From contig JABGQA010000055.1 of assembly GCA_018644665.1 (NCBI GenBank), forward strand, positions 1 to 54,414: a stretch of 54,414 bases of DNA, in the 5' to 3' direction. This DNA is from Candidatus Poribacteria bacterium (GTDB lineage Bacteria > Poribacteria > WGA-4E > GCA-2687025). Shown here one piece after another: positions 7,238 to 15,309 of this stretch. Position 1 is the first letter of the stretch. Each line of letters starts with the position of its first letter. Made by a program: the position numbers and the translations under genes. Below the pieces are notes generated by a model. The model made no database searches and had not been told where the DNA came from. It saw only the letters and a list, made by a program, of their open reading frames with translations.

Positions 7238-10200
7238 GTGAACGGTCAGGCGCCCGTAACCCGCGGTGGAATCCCCTCACTTCTGTCGGCGCTCGTCCTG
7301 CTTGCGGTCCTGCACACGCAAAGCATCGCTGCTCCGAGTCTCGAGCTGGACTCCCCGAGCCCGCTTCTCGACGTTGGCGATGTGTTCTCCGTCAGCGCCT
7401 TCGCGCGCGACATTGCCCCGCTGTTCGGCGCCTCCTTCAGACTGACCTTCGACGACACGCAGTTGGAATACGTGGACACCTCCGCGGGCGACCTGTTTCT
7501 GTTCAGGTCGAATGGGCTGCCCTTTGTGGACGTGCTGGAAAGCGGCACGACCCTGGCGGTCTCGGTAAGCCGCGCCGTGGGTGATAGCCCGCTCTCCCGC
7601 GACGGCGTCGTGGCGGACATGCGTTTCCGCGCGCTCACGGCCGGCATCGCGGTGGTCGACATCGACCCGACGACGGTCGTGCTCGTCACGAAGGAGGGCA
7701 TGCCGATCCCTGAAGCGGAAGGCGTCACGACGGCACCGCTTCGCGTGAGCGTCGGAGATGGGCTGATCCTCAGCCGCGCCGACGGCTCCGTCGGGACGCA
7801 GACGCTCGCCTCGGCCTCCGGCTACGAACCGGGCGAGGGAGTCCAGTTCTTCTTCAACGACGATCCGCTCGTGCCGCTCGTGGCGGCTGGTGGCGACGGC
7901 GAGGTGTTCCGTTACGCTATCGACATCCCGCTGATGCCGGGCGGCGACCAGGAGATCCGCGCCGAGGGACAGAACTCCGGCCGACTCTACAGCGCGACGT
8001 TCACTGTCACACCCCGCATCATCCAGTTCTCGCCGTTCCTCGCCGGTCCCGGTGACTCGATCCACCTGACGCACGACGGCACGTCGCGCGTGATCATCGG
8101 CCCCGGAGATACCGCGCTGTTCGTGGGCGACGGGTTCTCCGCCGACGAGGTGGTGCAGTTCAAGGTAGGCGGCTCCCCAGTTCAGAGCGTGCTGACGGGC
8201 GACAAGGCCTCGATTCTCGGCGAGGTGTCCGCGCAGGTGATCCTGCCGTCGGACCTCCTCGGTGGTCTCGCGGATATCGCCATAGACGGGCGTTCCTCCC
8301 GCAGCACCGCTACGGGATTCGGCGCGGCGGATATCGTGCCACGCATCTTGGCCGTCAGCCCGTCCTCCGGGGGCCTCGAGTCGCGCGTGCAGGTCTCGGC
8401 GAGTGGGTTCATCGCGGGGGATCTCGTCGACCTGAGCTACGACGGGCAGCCCATCGTCGACGCGAGCGGCGCCGCGGCGAGCACGCGTGGCACCGTGCGC
8501 GCAAGCTTCATCCTGACCGCCGACCTCGTGAAACGTAGCGTCCTCGGCGCGGCGCCCATCGTGCTGAGTGGCTTGGCTGGCACTGCCGCCGCGGCTCCGT
8601 TCGTCTACACGCCGGTGGCACAGATCACCGACGTCATCACCGCCGATGGCGACACCCAGATCACCCCGGGCGAAGAGGTGCGCGTGAAGGGCATAGGCTT
8701 CGTGGCCGGCGAGGCCGCGGTCGCCCAGTTCGCGGGTGTGAACGTGAACACCACGGGCGCGCCGGCCGACGAGCAGGGCGCCCTGGACGTCACCTTCATC
8801 ACGCCCAAGCTGCCCGCGAACACGTATGACCTCGTCGTTCGCGCGGGCGCGGCGTCGGCCTCGCAGTCGGGCATCCGCGTCACCGGAACGATCACGAGCG
8901 CGGTGATGGAAGGTGGCTCGACGGGGAACATCGGCGCGCTTGGCACGCTGCTGGTCGTCGAAGGCGCGGGCTTCGACGCCGACGCGGATGTCGCGTTCGA
9001 CATCGGCACGCACACGGACATCGACACGACCCACACCACCTCCGAAGGCACTTTCCGAGCGGGCATCGTGCTGCGTGAATTGCCCGACGACCTGCCGGAA
9101 GGCACGGGGGCGGTGCTGTTCGTCGCGCGCGACCGACGCAACTCCGCCGAGACGACAATTTTCATCTCCAGCCCCAGCGTGGACTCCCTGGAGACGGCGG
9201 AAGTGCGCGTCTCCCCCGCGATCGCGGCAGCCGGCGACGTCATCACCATCAGCGGCACGGGATACGCCCCCGGATTCAACGTGGGCAGGCTGCTCTTGGA
9301 CACCCTTACGGACAACCGCATCAGCGCGTTCACGCTGCCCGTGGACACGGTCACAGCGGGGACACTCACGCTGGACGGCATCCTGACCGACCCGAACGGC
9401 GTGTTCCAGGCCATCGTGACACTCCCTCTCATCAACACGTCCGACGCCCGCGCGGGGGCTAAGGAGATCGCGACCGAATTCCCGAAGACCCCGACCATCC
9501 TCCTGCCGGCCATCGCGACGGATTTCGAGACGACGGCTTCGTTCGACGTGCTGGATGTCGACGGGAACGTAGTCACCGAAGTGGAGCCGACGGACCTCCT
9601 TATCATCCGCGCGACCGGCTTCCTCCCCTTCGAGACGGTTCAGGTGCGCATGGGGTTGGCCAGCTTGAGCGTGTCGCAGATCGCGGATTCGTTCGGCCGC
9701 ATATCGGCCGCGCAGATCATCATCCCGAATACGACCGGCGGCGATGTCTCGATAAGCGTCAACGGACTTCAATCGGGGGTATCTGTCGATGTGCCGCTGC
9801 ACATCATCCCGCGGTTGGAGTTGCTCTTCCCCGCGGCGGGGACGCTAGTCACCGGTGGTGGGACCGTAACGCTACGTGGCACGGGCTTCCCAGACGGGCA
9901 GGTTGCCTTCTTCCTCGGAGACGCGCGGACCCACGAATCGCTGTTGATCACGTCGTTCGGCGGGATATTCAACGCCGGTCTAAGCGGATTCTTCGGCGCC
10001 CTGCCGGTCGAGTCCGCCATCCGCGCGGAAGTTGGCGACGTGTCCGCGACGACCACGGCGACGCTCCGGTTTCTATCCACCGACCTGACGCTTACCCCGG
10101 CGACGGGTCAGGCCGGCGACACAGTGCGCGTGACAGGCGCGAACGGGGACATAGTCCGGTTCGAAGACGCCTTCGTGCTGACGTTGCGGAACACGACGAA

Positions 10201-12544
10201 CATTAACGGGATTATCCAGGGCGACTTCACGGTTCCCCCGGTGGCGGGCGGGGCCTATGAGGTCACCGTCGGCACGCTGCCCGACGACTTCGTCCGCCCC
10301 ACCTTCACCGTCCAGGCGACGATGACCGTATCGCCGGATCGCCTGCACGTTGGCGAGTCGCTCTTCGTTTCCGGCTCGGGGTTCGGCACGAACCAGGCGA
10401 ACGTGTCCATCAGCGTCGGTGGCGCGCGAACGCCGGTAGTCGTCCCGACGACCACGAGCGGGCGGTTCAACGCGGAGTTCCCGATGCCCCGCACCCCCGG
10501 CGGCCCGACGCAGGTCACAGTGACGGATCAGACCCGCGTACTGAGTTCCCCCGTAGAGGTGCTGTCTGACGTTACAGGCGTGGAACTCGATCCGACAGTA
10601 TCTGTCGACGGGCGCGCGCCGGTTGGCAGCGATGTGCGCATCCTGGGCGTAGGCTTCGGCCCATCCGAGGCGTTGGACGTGTTCGTGGCGTCTCAGCCGG
10701 TCGACTTCCGCCGGAGCCCCACGAGCGGGTCGGACGGAAGCGTCGACGTGACCGTCGCCCTGCCTCCGACCACGGCCGGAGCGCACACGGTGCGGGTTGT
10801 GGGTAACACTTCCGGGCTGTCCGCGGTTCTGGGTAACGCGATCGACGTCCTCCCGACCCTCGACGCCCCGCGACCAAATCGCGGCGCCGTCGGGACGTTA
10901 GTGGTCCTGACCGGCGCTGGCTTTGGGCCCGGCGAACTGGTGCTACTCGATCTTGGGGCCGAGCGCATTGGCGAGGTCACCACCGAGAACGACGGCTCTC
11001 TCGGCGCGGAGGCCCTGCTGACCGTCGCGATGCCCGACAACGTATACGACGTGACGGCTACCGGCACGGTGTCCGGTGAGCAGGCGGTCCTCATAGGCGC
11101 CTTCGACTACACCGACAGCAAGGCCCCGGCCATCGAGACCGTCGACGTGGTCCTGAGCAACGATCCGCTAGAGATCGGCGACACGATCACGGTCCTCGTG
11201 ACTCAGGCGATGGACTACGACGCCGTGACCGAAGCCACCTTCAAGATCGGCGACCTGTCCGGCATCCTCGCCGACGACGATGGCGACCTCGTGTGGGAAG
11301 GCGTCGTCGGCATCGAGACGGGTCTCAGCATGACCGCCATCCCCGTCGAAGTGTCGCTGGTCGACCTCGCGGGGAACCAAGCCAAGCGCACCTCCACGAC
11401 ACGGGTCACGGTGGACACCACCGCCGAATTCGTGAACATCAACGTCGAAGTGCAGAACGTCGTCGCCGCAGGGCAGTCGGTGGTCGTCAGCGGCCAGGCT
11501 CTTCCGGGAGGCGCCGCCGCGTTCAGCATCGACGGCATCGTCGAGGACGTGGCGATGGAGGAGACCGAAGAGGGCGTCTACACCGGCAGCTACATCGCGA
11601 AGGCCGGCGACCTCACGGACAGGGCGACGATCACCATCTCGTTCGTCGACGTCACCGGCAAGACGGTGCTGGTCGACTCTGGGCAGCGCGTCGCCATCGA
11701 CGCCGTCGCGGAAATCGACTCCGTCGACGTGTCGGGCAGTCCCGCGCGCGCCGGAGACAGGCTGACGTTCCAGGTCGCGGCGGAGCGTGGCGGTTCGGTC
11801 CTGCTGTCGGTTCCTGGGCTATTCGCCGACGTCCCGGTTGGCGAGACCCGAACTGGCTCGGGCTTGTACAGCTACACGCACACGGTGGAGCGGCAGGCGC
11901 CGCTGACCGACTCGCCGGTGCAGGTGACCTTCGTCGACGCCCTCGAGAACGTCGCGCAGGACGCTTCCCAGACGGTCACGATTTCACTTCCCACGGATTT
12001 GACGATCGGCCTCGTACAGGGGCTGAACGTCATCACGATCCCCGTCATGGACCCGACGCTGACCAGGGTGGGCGACATCCTCGACCGCTTCGGACCGGAC
12101 GCGACCTTCATCATCTCCTACGACGCCCAGACCGGGCGCTTCTCCCGCTACGGGCGCGACCTGCCACCTACGAGCAGGGCAAACGTCCCCGTCACCGCTG
12201 GGGCTGGATACATCGTCGCGGCCTCCGCGCCGGCAGAGATCGTCGTCGCCGGAAGCGGGTGGGACAGCAACGCGATCGTGCTCTCGCCGGGTCTGAACCT
12301 CGTAGGGCTGACGCGCGCCGACCCGTCGTTGACGCGGCTGGGTGACTTCGCGTCCCGCATCGGCGCGGATCTGCTACAGGCGCTCGCGCTCGATCCTGAG
12401 ACGGGTCGCTTCGTGAGCCACCTCGCGGCCGTGACCGGCGGCACGCCCAATGACGTACTCCTGACTCCGGGCATGGGCTACATCCTAGTCCTGAGGAACG
12501 CCCACATCTTGGTCCTCAACGGCCCGCCGCCGTTGGCACAGTAG
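7238..12544 (+). CDS. Giant secreted protein: cohesin-like domain, about 12 IPT/TIG-like repeats, C-terminal modules
   Basis: About 1768 residues. The GTG at 7238 has GGGAG seven bases upstream and is followed by a clear signal peptide (LLSALVLLAVL, cleavage near SIAA); a GTG at 7214 is an in-frame alternative. Residues about 30-175 look like a cohesin domain (FRLTFDDTQLEY, VVADMRFRAL). From about 180 to 1270 I count some twelve Ig-like IPT/TIG-type units, each marked by a G-x-G-F/Y turn (SASGYEPGE, VGDGFSADE, RGTGFPDGQ, TGAGFGPGE). Three larger Ig-like domains follow. The last 190 residues hold two related modules beginning GLNVITIPV and GLNLVGL. It is probably an extracellular or surface scaffold or adhesin. 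No anchor or sorting motif is visible. Confidence 0.8.
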   Translation: MNGQAPVTRGGIPSLLSALVLLAVLHTQSIAAPSLELDSPSPLLDVGDVFSVSAFARDIAPLFGASFRLTFDDTQLEYVDTSAGDLFLFRSNGLPFVDVLESGTTLAVSVSRAVGDSPLSRDGVVADMRFRALTAGIAVVDIDPTTVVLVTKEGMPIPEAEGVTTAPLRVSVGDGLILSRADGSVGTQTLASASGYEPGEGVQFFFNDDPLVPLVAAGGDGEVFRYAIDIPLMPGGDQEIRAEGQNSGRLYSATFTVTPRIIQFSPFLAGPGDSIHLTHDGTSRVIIGPGDTALFVGDGFSADEVVQFKVGGSPVQSVLTGDKASILGEVSAQVILPSDLLGGLADIAIDGRSSRSTATGFGAADIVPRILAVSPSSGGLESRVQVSASGFIAGDLVDLSYDGQPIVDASGAAASTRGTVRASFILTADLVKRSVLGAAPIVLSGLAGTAAAAPFVYTPVAQITDVITADGDTQITPGEEVRVKGIGFVAGEAAVAQFAGVNVNTTGAPADEQGALDVTFITPKLPANTYDLVVRAGAASASQSGIRVTGTITSAVMEGGSTGNIGALGTLLVVEGAGFDADADVAFDIGTHTDIDTTHTTSEGTFRAGIVLRELPDDLPEGTGAVLFVARDRRNSAETTIFISSPSVDSLETAEVRVSPAIAAAGDVITISGTGYAPGFNVGRLLLDTLTDNRISAFTLPVDTVTAGTLTLDGILTDPNGVFQAIVTLPLINTSDARAGAKEIATEFPKTPTILLPAIATDFETTASFDVLDVDGNVVTEVEPTDLLIIRATGFLPFETVQVRMGLASLSVSQIADSFGRISAAQIIIPNTTGGDVSISVNGLQSGVSVDVPLHIIPRLELLFPAAGTLVTGGGTVTLRGTGFPDGQVAFFLGDARTHESLLITSFGGIFNAGLSGFFGALPVESAIRAEVGDVSATTTATLRFLSTDLTLTPATGQAGDTVRVTGANGDIVRFEDAFVLTLRNTTNINGIIQGDFTVPPVAGGAYEVTVGTLPDDFVRPTFTVQATMTVSPDRLHVGESLFVSGSGFGTNQANVSISVGGARTPVVVPTTTSGRFNAEFPMPRTPGGPTQVTVTDQTRVLSSPVEVLSDVTGVELDPTVSVDGRAPVGSDVRILGVGFGPSEALDVFVASQPVDFRRSPTSGSDGSVDVTVALPPTTAGAHTVRVVGNTSGLSAVLGNAIDVLPTLDAPRPNRGAVGTLVVLTGAGFGPGELVLLDLGAERIGEVTTENDGSLGAEALLTVAMPDNVYDVTATGTVSGEQAVLIGAFDYTDSKAPAIETVDVVLSNDPLEIGDTITVLVTQAMDYDAVTEATFKIGDLSGILADDDGDLVWEGVVGIETGLSMTAIPVEVSLVDLAGNQAKRTSTTRVTVDTTAEFVNINVEVQNVVAAGQSVVVSGQALPGGAAAFSIDGIVEDVAMEETEEGVYTGSYIAKAGDLTDRATITISFVDVTGKTVLVDSGQRVAIDAVAEIDSVDVSGSPARAGDRLTFQVAAERGGSVLLSVPGLFADVPVGETRTGSGLYSYTHTVERQAPLTDSPVQVTFVDALENVAQDASQTVTISLPTDLTIGLVQGLNVITIPVMDPTLTRVGDILDRFGPDATFIISYDAQTGRFSRYGRDLPPTSRANVPVTAGAGYIVAASAPAEIVVAGSGWDSNAIVLSPGLNLVGLTRADPSLTRLGDFASRIGADLLQALALDPETGRFVSHLAAVTGGTPNDVLLTPGMGYILVLRNAHILVLNGPPPLAQ

Positions 12545-12545
12545 T

Positions 12546-12617
12546 CTGCCGCACACGGACGGACCCCATCTCCATCTTCCCCAGTAAGGGAAGACGTCCA
12601 CCCCTCCCGCGCACGAA
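12546..12617 (+). repeat. Hairpin repeat copy B
   Basis: This copy starts two bases after the stop of the giant gene. It shares an exact 24-base left flank (12546-12569) with copy C. The stem is TCTTCCC (12575-12581) and GGGAAGA (12588-12594), followed by a conserved ACGTCCACCC flank and a GCACGA-containing tail. It could double as a terminator, but there is no T tract. Confidence 0.75.
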
Positions 12618-12680
12618 ACGCAACCGTGAAAGCGGCGGTCAGCTATGCGCCTCCGTGCTCGGACCTGCTGTCAGCCTATA

Positions 12681-12770
12681 CTGCCGCACACGGACGGACC
12701 CCATGGCTCAGAAGCCCACCGGGCTTCCTCGTTCCCCAGTAGGGAAGACGTCCACCCGTCCCATGCACGA
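12681..12770 (+). repeat. Hairpin repeat copy C with an inserted second hairpin
   Basis: The left flank 12681-12704 is identical over 24 bases to 12546-12569, and the right part (12732-12770) matches 12578-12617 with few changes. Between them the CTTCCCC-side stem is replaced by a different perfect hairpin, GAAGCCC (12711-12717) and GGGCTTC (12721-12727) with loop ACC. The copy is thus a rearranged duplicate of copy B. Confidence 0.7.
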
Positions 12771-12870
12771 GAGCAGTCGCGAATCCGGCCCTGAGTCGCG
12801 CCGGAGGGCGGACCCGAGCATCCGATCTCGCACTCACGAAGGCCACGACTACACACGAGTTCGCCAGGTC

Positions 12871-12910
12871 CCTTCCCCCTTACCAGGGGGAAGGCTAGGA
12901 TGGGGGCTAT
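12871..12910 (-). repeat. Hairpin repeat D, left inverted end of the DUF559 unit
   Basis: A perfect 10-bp inverted repeat, CCTTCCCCCT (12871-12880) and AGGGGGAAGG (12885-12894), with a TACC loop, is followed by CTAGGATGGGGGC. On the minus strand this reads CCCCATCCTAG and then the hairpin, the same order as the other copies. It is therefore inverted relative to copy E on the far side of the DUF559 gene. Confidence 0.8.
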
Positions 12911-12925
12911 GGATGACCACGCATC

Positions 12926-13348
12926 GTGACCGGGAAACATTCTGACGCCACACGCCGTGCGCGTGACCTGAGGCGGAACATGACCGACGCCGAGAGAGCG
13001 TTGTGGCGCAGATTGTCGCGACGGCAGATCGACGGGGCACGGTTCCGACGTCAGCATCCGATCGACCGCTATATCGTGGACTTTGTCTGCCTGTCCGCAA
13101 AGCTCGTCGTAGAACTAGACGGGGGTCAACACGCCGAGCAGGCCGAGGCCGATGCGGACGCCGAACGCACGCGTTGGCTTGCGGGCCGGGGCTACCGCGT
13201 CGTGAGGTTTTGGAATCACGATGTGCTGAGCCAACCAGATGCCGTCGTAGAGGAGATACGCCGCGTTCTCAACGAGCAGTCCGGCGACCCCATCTTAATC
13301 TTCCCCGGCGAGGGGAAGACGCCCACCTGTGTCACACGCGACGGGTGA
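12926..13348 (+). CDS. DUF559 (Vsr-like endonuclease fold) protein
   Basis: A 140-residue DUF559 protein. The N-terminus RARDLRRNMTDAERALWRRL, the core RFRRQHPIDRYIVDFVC and the strand-turn VVELDGGQHAEQ are the hallmark motifs. The acidic residues in IVDF and VELDG fit a PD-(D/E)XK/Vsr-type nuclease fold; activity is not demonstrated for the family as a whole. The last 20 or so residues (GDPILIFPGEG and on) are translated from hairpin repeat E, so the repeat forms the 3' end of the gene. GTG 12926 is the chosen start; ATG 12980 would remove part of the conserved N-terminus. The stop overlaps the GTG of the CPBP gene by two bases. The gene is bracketed by hairpins D and E in inverted orientation. 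Confidence 0.85.
   Translation: MTGKHSDATRRARDLRRNMTDAERALWRRLSRRQIDGARFRRQHPIDRYIVDFVCLSAKLVVELDGGQHAEQAEADADAERTRWLAGRGYRVVRFWNHDVLSQPDAVVEEIRRVLNEQSGDPILIFPGEGKTPTCVTRDG
13285..13327 (+). repeat. Hairpin repeat E, right end of the DUF559 unit, inside the CDS
   Basis: GACCCCATC is followed by TCTTCCCC (13299-13306), loop GGCGA and GGGGAAGA (13312-13319), then CGCCCACC. The copy sits within the last 21 codons of the DUF559 gene. It is the inverted counterpart of repeat D at 12871-12910. Confidence 0.8.
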
Positions 13349-14127
13349 GTATCTCTCCACGGGGCGCAGGGCCGACGAACGGCTTGCACGCGGCAGACCG
13401 TGGCTTTTTACAGCTGTGGGGGCGGTTCAGGGACGACCTACGTGGCAGCCTGTCGCGGGAGTCGCTCTACGTCCTGCTGATGGCCCCAGCGTTCCTGACG
13501 CTGCACGTGTACCTCATGAAGCCGCGGCCATTTCGTCGCTTCTTCGCCGAGTGGCGTGGACACCCGAACTTCGAGTTCTATTCCTTCGCATGGTGGTACG
13601 TTGGCGCGGGCGTCATGCTCTGCGCGCTGCCGTTCCTGACCTCGCGACTGTTCATCGGCAGAAGCTGGCGTGAGCTTGGCGGCGGATGGGGAGACCGCTC
13701 GGAAGCGAAGCCGCTCGCCATCGCGTTCGGCGTGATGATCGTCGTGGTGATCGCGGTCGGGTTCTCGCCAGAGTTCGCCCGCAAGTACCCGCTCTGCGAT
13801 CTCGCGCGGACGGACGTCCGACTCTTCATTGTCTATCAGGCGATGTACGGGGTCTACTTCCTCGCGTGGGAGTTCTTCTTTAGAGGGTGGATGCTGCGGG
13901 GTCTCGCCGGAGACTTCGGTACGGGCGCCATCTGGATTCAGACGATCCCGTTCGCGTTGCTGCACTTCGGCAAGCCGATGCCAGAGACGCTTGGCGCGAT
14001 CCCAGCCGGGCTGTTCCTCGGGTGGATCGCGTGGCGTTCCCGGTCGTTCCTGTACGGCTGGCTGGTCCATTGGGGCGTCGCGGCGGCATTGGATACGAGC
14101 ATCGTGCTTCGCGCATGGAACCAGTGA
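13345..14127 (+). CDS. CPBP family intramembrane metalloprotease
   Basis: A protein of about 260 residues with several hydrophobic helices. It carries the CPBP (CAAX protease/bacteriocin-processing, Abi) motifs: AWEFFFRGWML for the E-x-x-x-R element (one Glu rather than two), FALLHFGKP with the metal His, and LVHWGVAAALD near the end. The family cleaves substrates inside the membrane; the substrate here is unknown. The frame is open well upstream, but earlier codons only overlap DUF559. The GTG at 13345, overlapping the DUF559 stop, gives a normal family length. The N-terminus is uncertain because repeat E lies immediately before it. The next gene's ribosome site overlaps this stop. Confidence 0.8.
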   Translation: MSISPRGAGPTNGLHAADRGFLQLWGRFRDDLRGSLSRESLYVLLMAPAFLTLHVYLMKPRPFRRFFAEWRGHPNFEFYSFAWWYVGAGVMLCALPFLTSRLFIGRSWRELGGGWGDRSEAKPLAIAFGVMIVVVIAVGFSPEFARKYPLCDLARTDVRLFIVYQAMYGVYFLAWEFFFRGWMLRGLAGDFGTGAIWIQTIPFALLHFGKPMPETLGAIPAGLFLGWIAWRSRSFLYGWLVHWGVAAALDTSIVLRAWNQ

Positions 14128-14137
14128 GGGAGTTACG

Positions 14138-14914
14138 ATGCGCCGGATAGTTGGACGCAAGCCCGTCATGGAGGCGTTGCGGTCAGACCCGCGTAGGGTC
14201 CAACGCATCCTCGTGGCTGAGGGCTCGAAGCGGAGCACCATCGACCCGATCCTGCGCCTCGCGCGCGAGGGTAAGGTGCGCTACGATTTCGTCGATCGCC
14301 GTCGGCTGGAAGAGATGGCAGAGACCGACGCGCATCAGGGCGTGATCGCCGACGTCGCCGACGGCCCCGTGCCGACGCTCGACGAACTGCGCGCCCGCGT
14401 GCGGGCAGCCGACGACGCGCTCGTCGTCTTGCTTGATCACATTCAGGATCCCTTCAACCTCGGCGCGATCGTGAGGACAGCGGAGGCCGCCGGAGTGATG
14501 GCGGTGGTGATTCCCGCCAGACGAGCCGCAGCCGTCACGCAAACGGCGGTCAAGGCGTCCGCGGGAGCTACCGCGCACATCCCTGTGGTGACCGTTCCGA
14601 ACGTGGGCCGTGTCGTACAGGCGCTTCAGGAGGACGGGCTGTGGGTCGTCGGAGCCACCGACCCGGAAGACGAGCGATCCGTCCCGTATTCGGGGTATGC
14701 GTTCAGTCGGAAGACAGGCATCGTCATCGGCGCGGAGGATGCTGGCATCAGCAGACTCGTGGCGGAACGGTGTGACGCGCTGGTGCACATCCCTATGCAC
14801 GGCTCCGTCAGCTCCCTGAACGCATCCGTCGCCGCGGGTATCGTCCTCTTCGAGATCCGCCGACCGAAGCCTGAGGATGCCACGCCCGATCCGAGCGCCA
14901 CGGTGACGCAATGA
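14138..14914 (+). CDS. rlmB: 23S rRNA (guanosine-2'-O-)-methyltransferase, RlmB/SpoU type
   Basis: 258 residues, the usual length. An N-terminal substrate-binding domain (GRKPVMEAL at the start, residues 1-75) precedes a SpoU domain with the three trefoil-knot motifs: HIQDPFNLGAIVRTAE (101-116), IVIGAEDAGISRL (195-207) and IPMHGSVSSLNASVAAG (218-234). RlmB methylates G2251 of 23S rRNA using S-adenosylmethionine; family members can differ in target position. The start is the ATG at 14138 with GGGAG five bases upstream, which overlaps the CPBP stop. It overlaps the next gene by four bases (ATGA), which indicates translational coupling. Confidence 0.92.
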   Translation: MRRIVGRKPVMEALRSDPRRVQRILVAEGSKRSTIDPILRLAREGKVRYDFVDRRRLEEMAETDAHQGVIADVADGPVPTLDELRARVRAADDALVVLLDHIQDPFNLGAIVRTAEAAGVMAVVIPARRAAAVTQTAVKASAGATAHIPVVTVPNVGRVVQALQEDGLWVVGATDPEDERSVPYSGYAFSRKTGIVIGAEDAGISRLVAERCDALVHIPMHGSVSSLNASVAAGIVLFEIRRPKPEDATPDPSATVTQ

Positions 14915-15309
14915 ACCCGGTAGAACGACTCCTGGCTCGACCCACGCCGGTGGCCGGACTCAGCACCCTCGGCGATCAACTCTCGGAGTTGCTGGGAGAC
15001 GCTGACGAGGGCGTGTTTGTGTTCCGGTGGCAGGTGGACGGCCGCGTGCTGGTGAGGTTGCGCGCCCGGCGGGCCGGCGAACGCGACATGGACTACGCGT
15101 GGCTCGACGAGGACGACGCGACCGCCGTCCGCCGAGACCCGATGCCGGTTGGCGTGCTGGAGGATCTCATCAAGCGCCAGCTCATCGAGCCCGGCGGCGA
15201 GGAGATACTCGTCTACCCCGATGGCGCCGAGCGACCCATCCTGAGCCTATACGCCATGATCGCCGTCGGAGACGCGCTGCGATGCGTGTGGCAGATTCCG
15301 CGACCGTGA
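14911..15309 (+). CDS. Hypothetical protein, 132 aa, between rlmB and the RibD_C gene
   Basis: I do not recognise this protein. It is 132 residues, acidic, soluble-looking and without signal peptide or membrane helix. Its strand-rich centre (GVFVFRWQVDGRVLVRLRA) and a C-terminal ILSLYAMIAVGDALRCVW could be a small alpha/beta domain. The ATGA overlap with rlmB and the overlap with the downstream reductase gene place it inside a tightly coupled operon, which is the main evidence that it is real. Codon use matches its neighbours. Confidence 0.75.
   Translation: MNPVERLLARPTPVAGLSTLGDQLSELLGDADEGVFVFRWQVDGRVLVRLRARRAGERDMDYAWLDEDDATAVRRDPMPVGVLEDLIKRQLIEPGGEEILVYPDGAERPILSLYAMIAVGDALRCVWQIPRP

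Larger units (their letters stand above)
12545..12925. other. Repeat-rich gene-free interval
   Basis: No convincing gene lies here. The interval carries two imperfect direct copies of one unit (12546-12617 and 12681-12770) and the left hairpin end of the DUF559 unit (12871-12910). A 96-codon open frame at 12655-12945 is repeat-derived and is not called. Confidence 0.7.

Noticed and set aside
7277..9802. 841-codon minus-strand frame opposite the IPT giant
   Set aside because: Arg/His/Asp-rich antisense shadow of the real gene, with no motif or ribosome site.
12655..12945. 96-codon plus-strand open frame in the repeat region
   Set aside because: It is translated from hairpin repeats C and D, has no family similarity and runs into the DUF559 gene.
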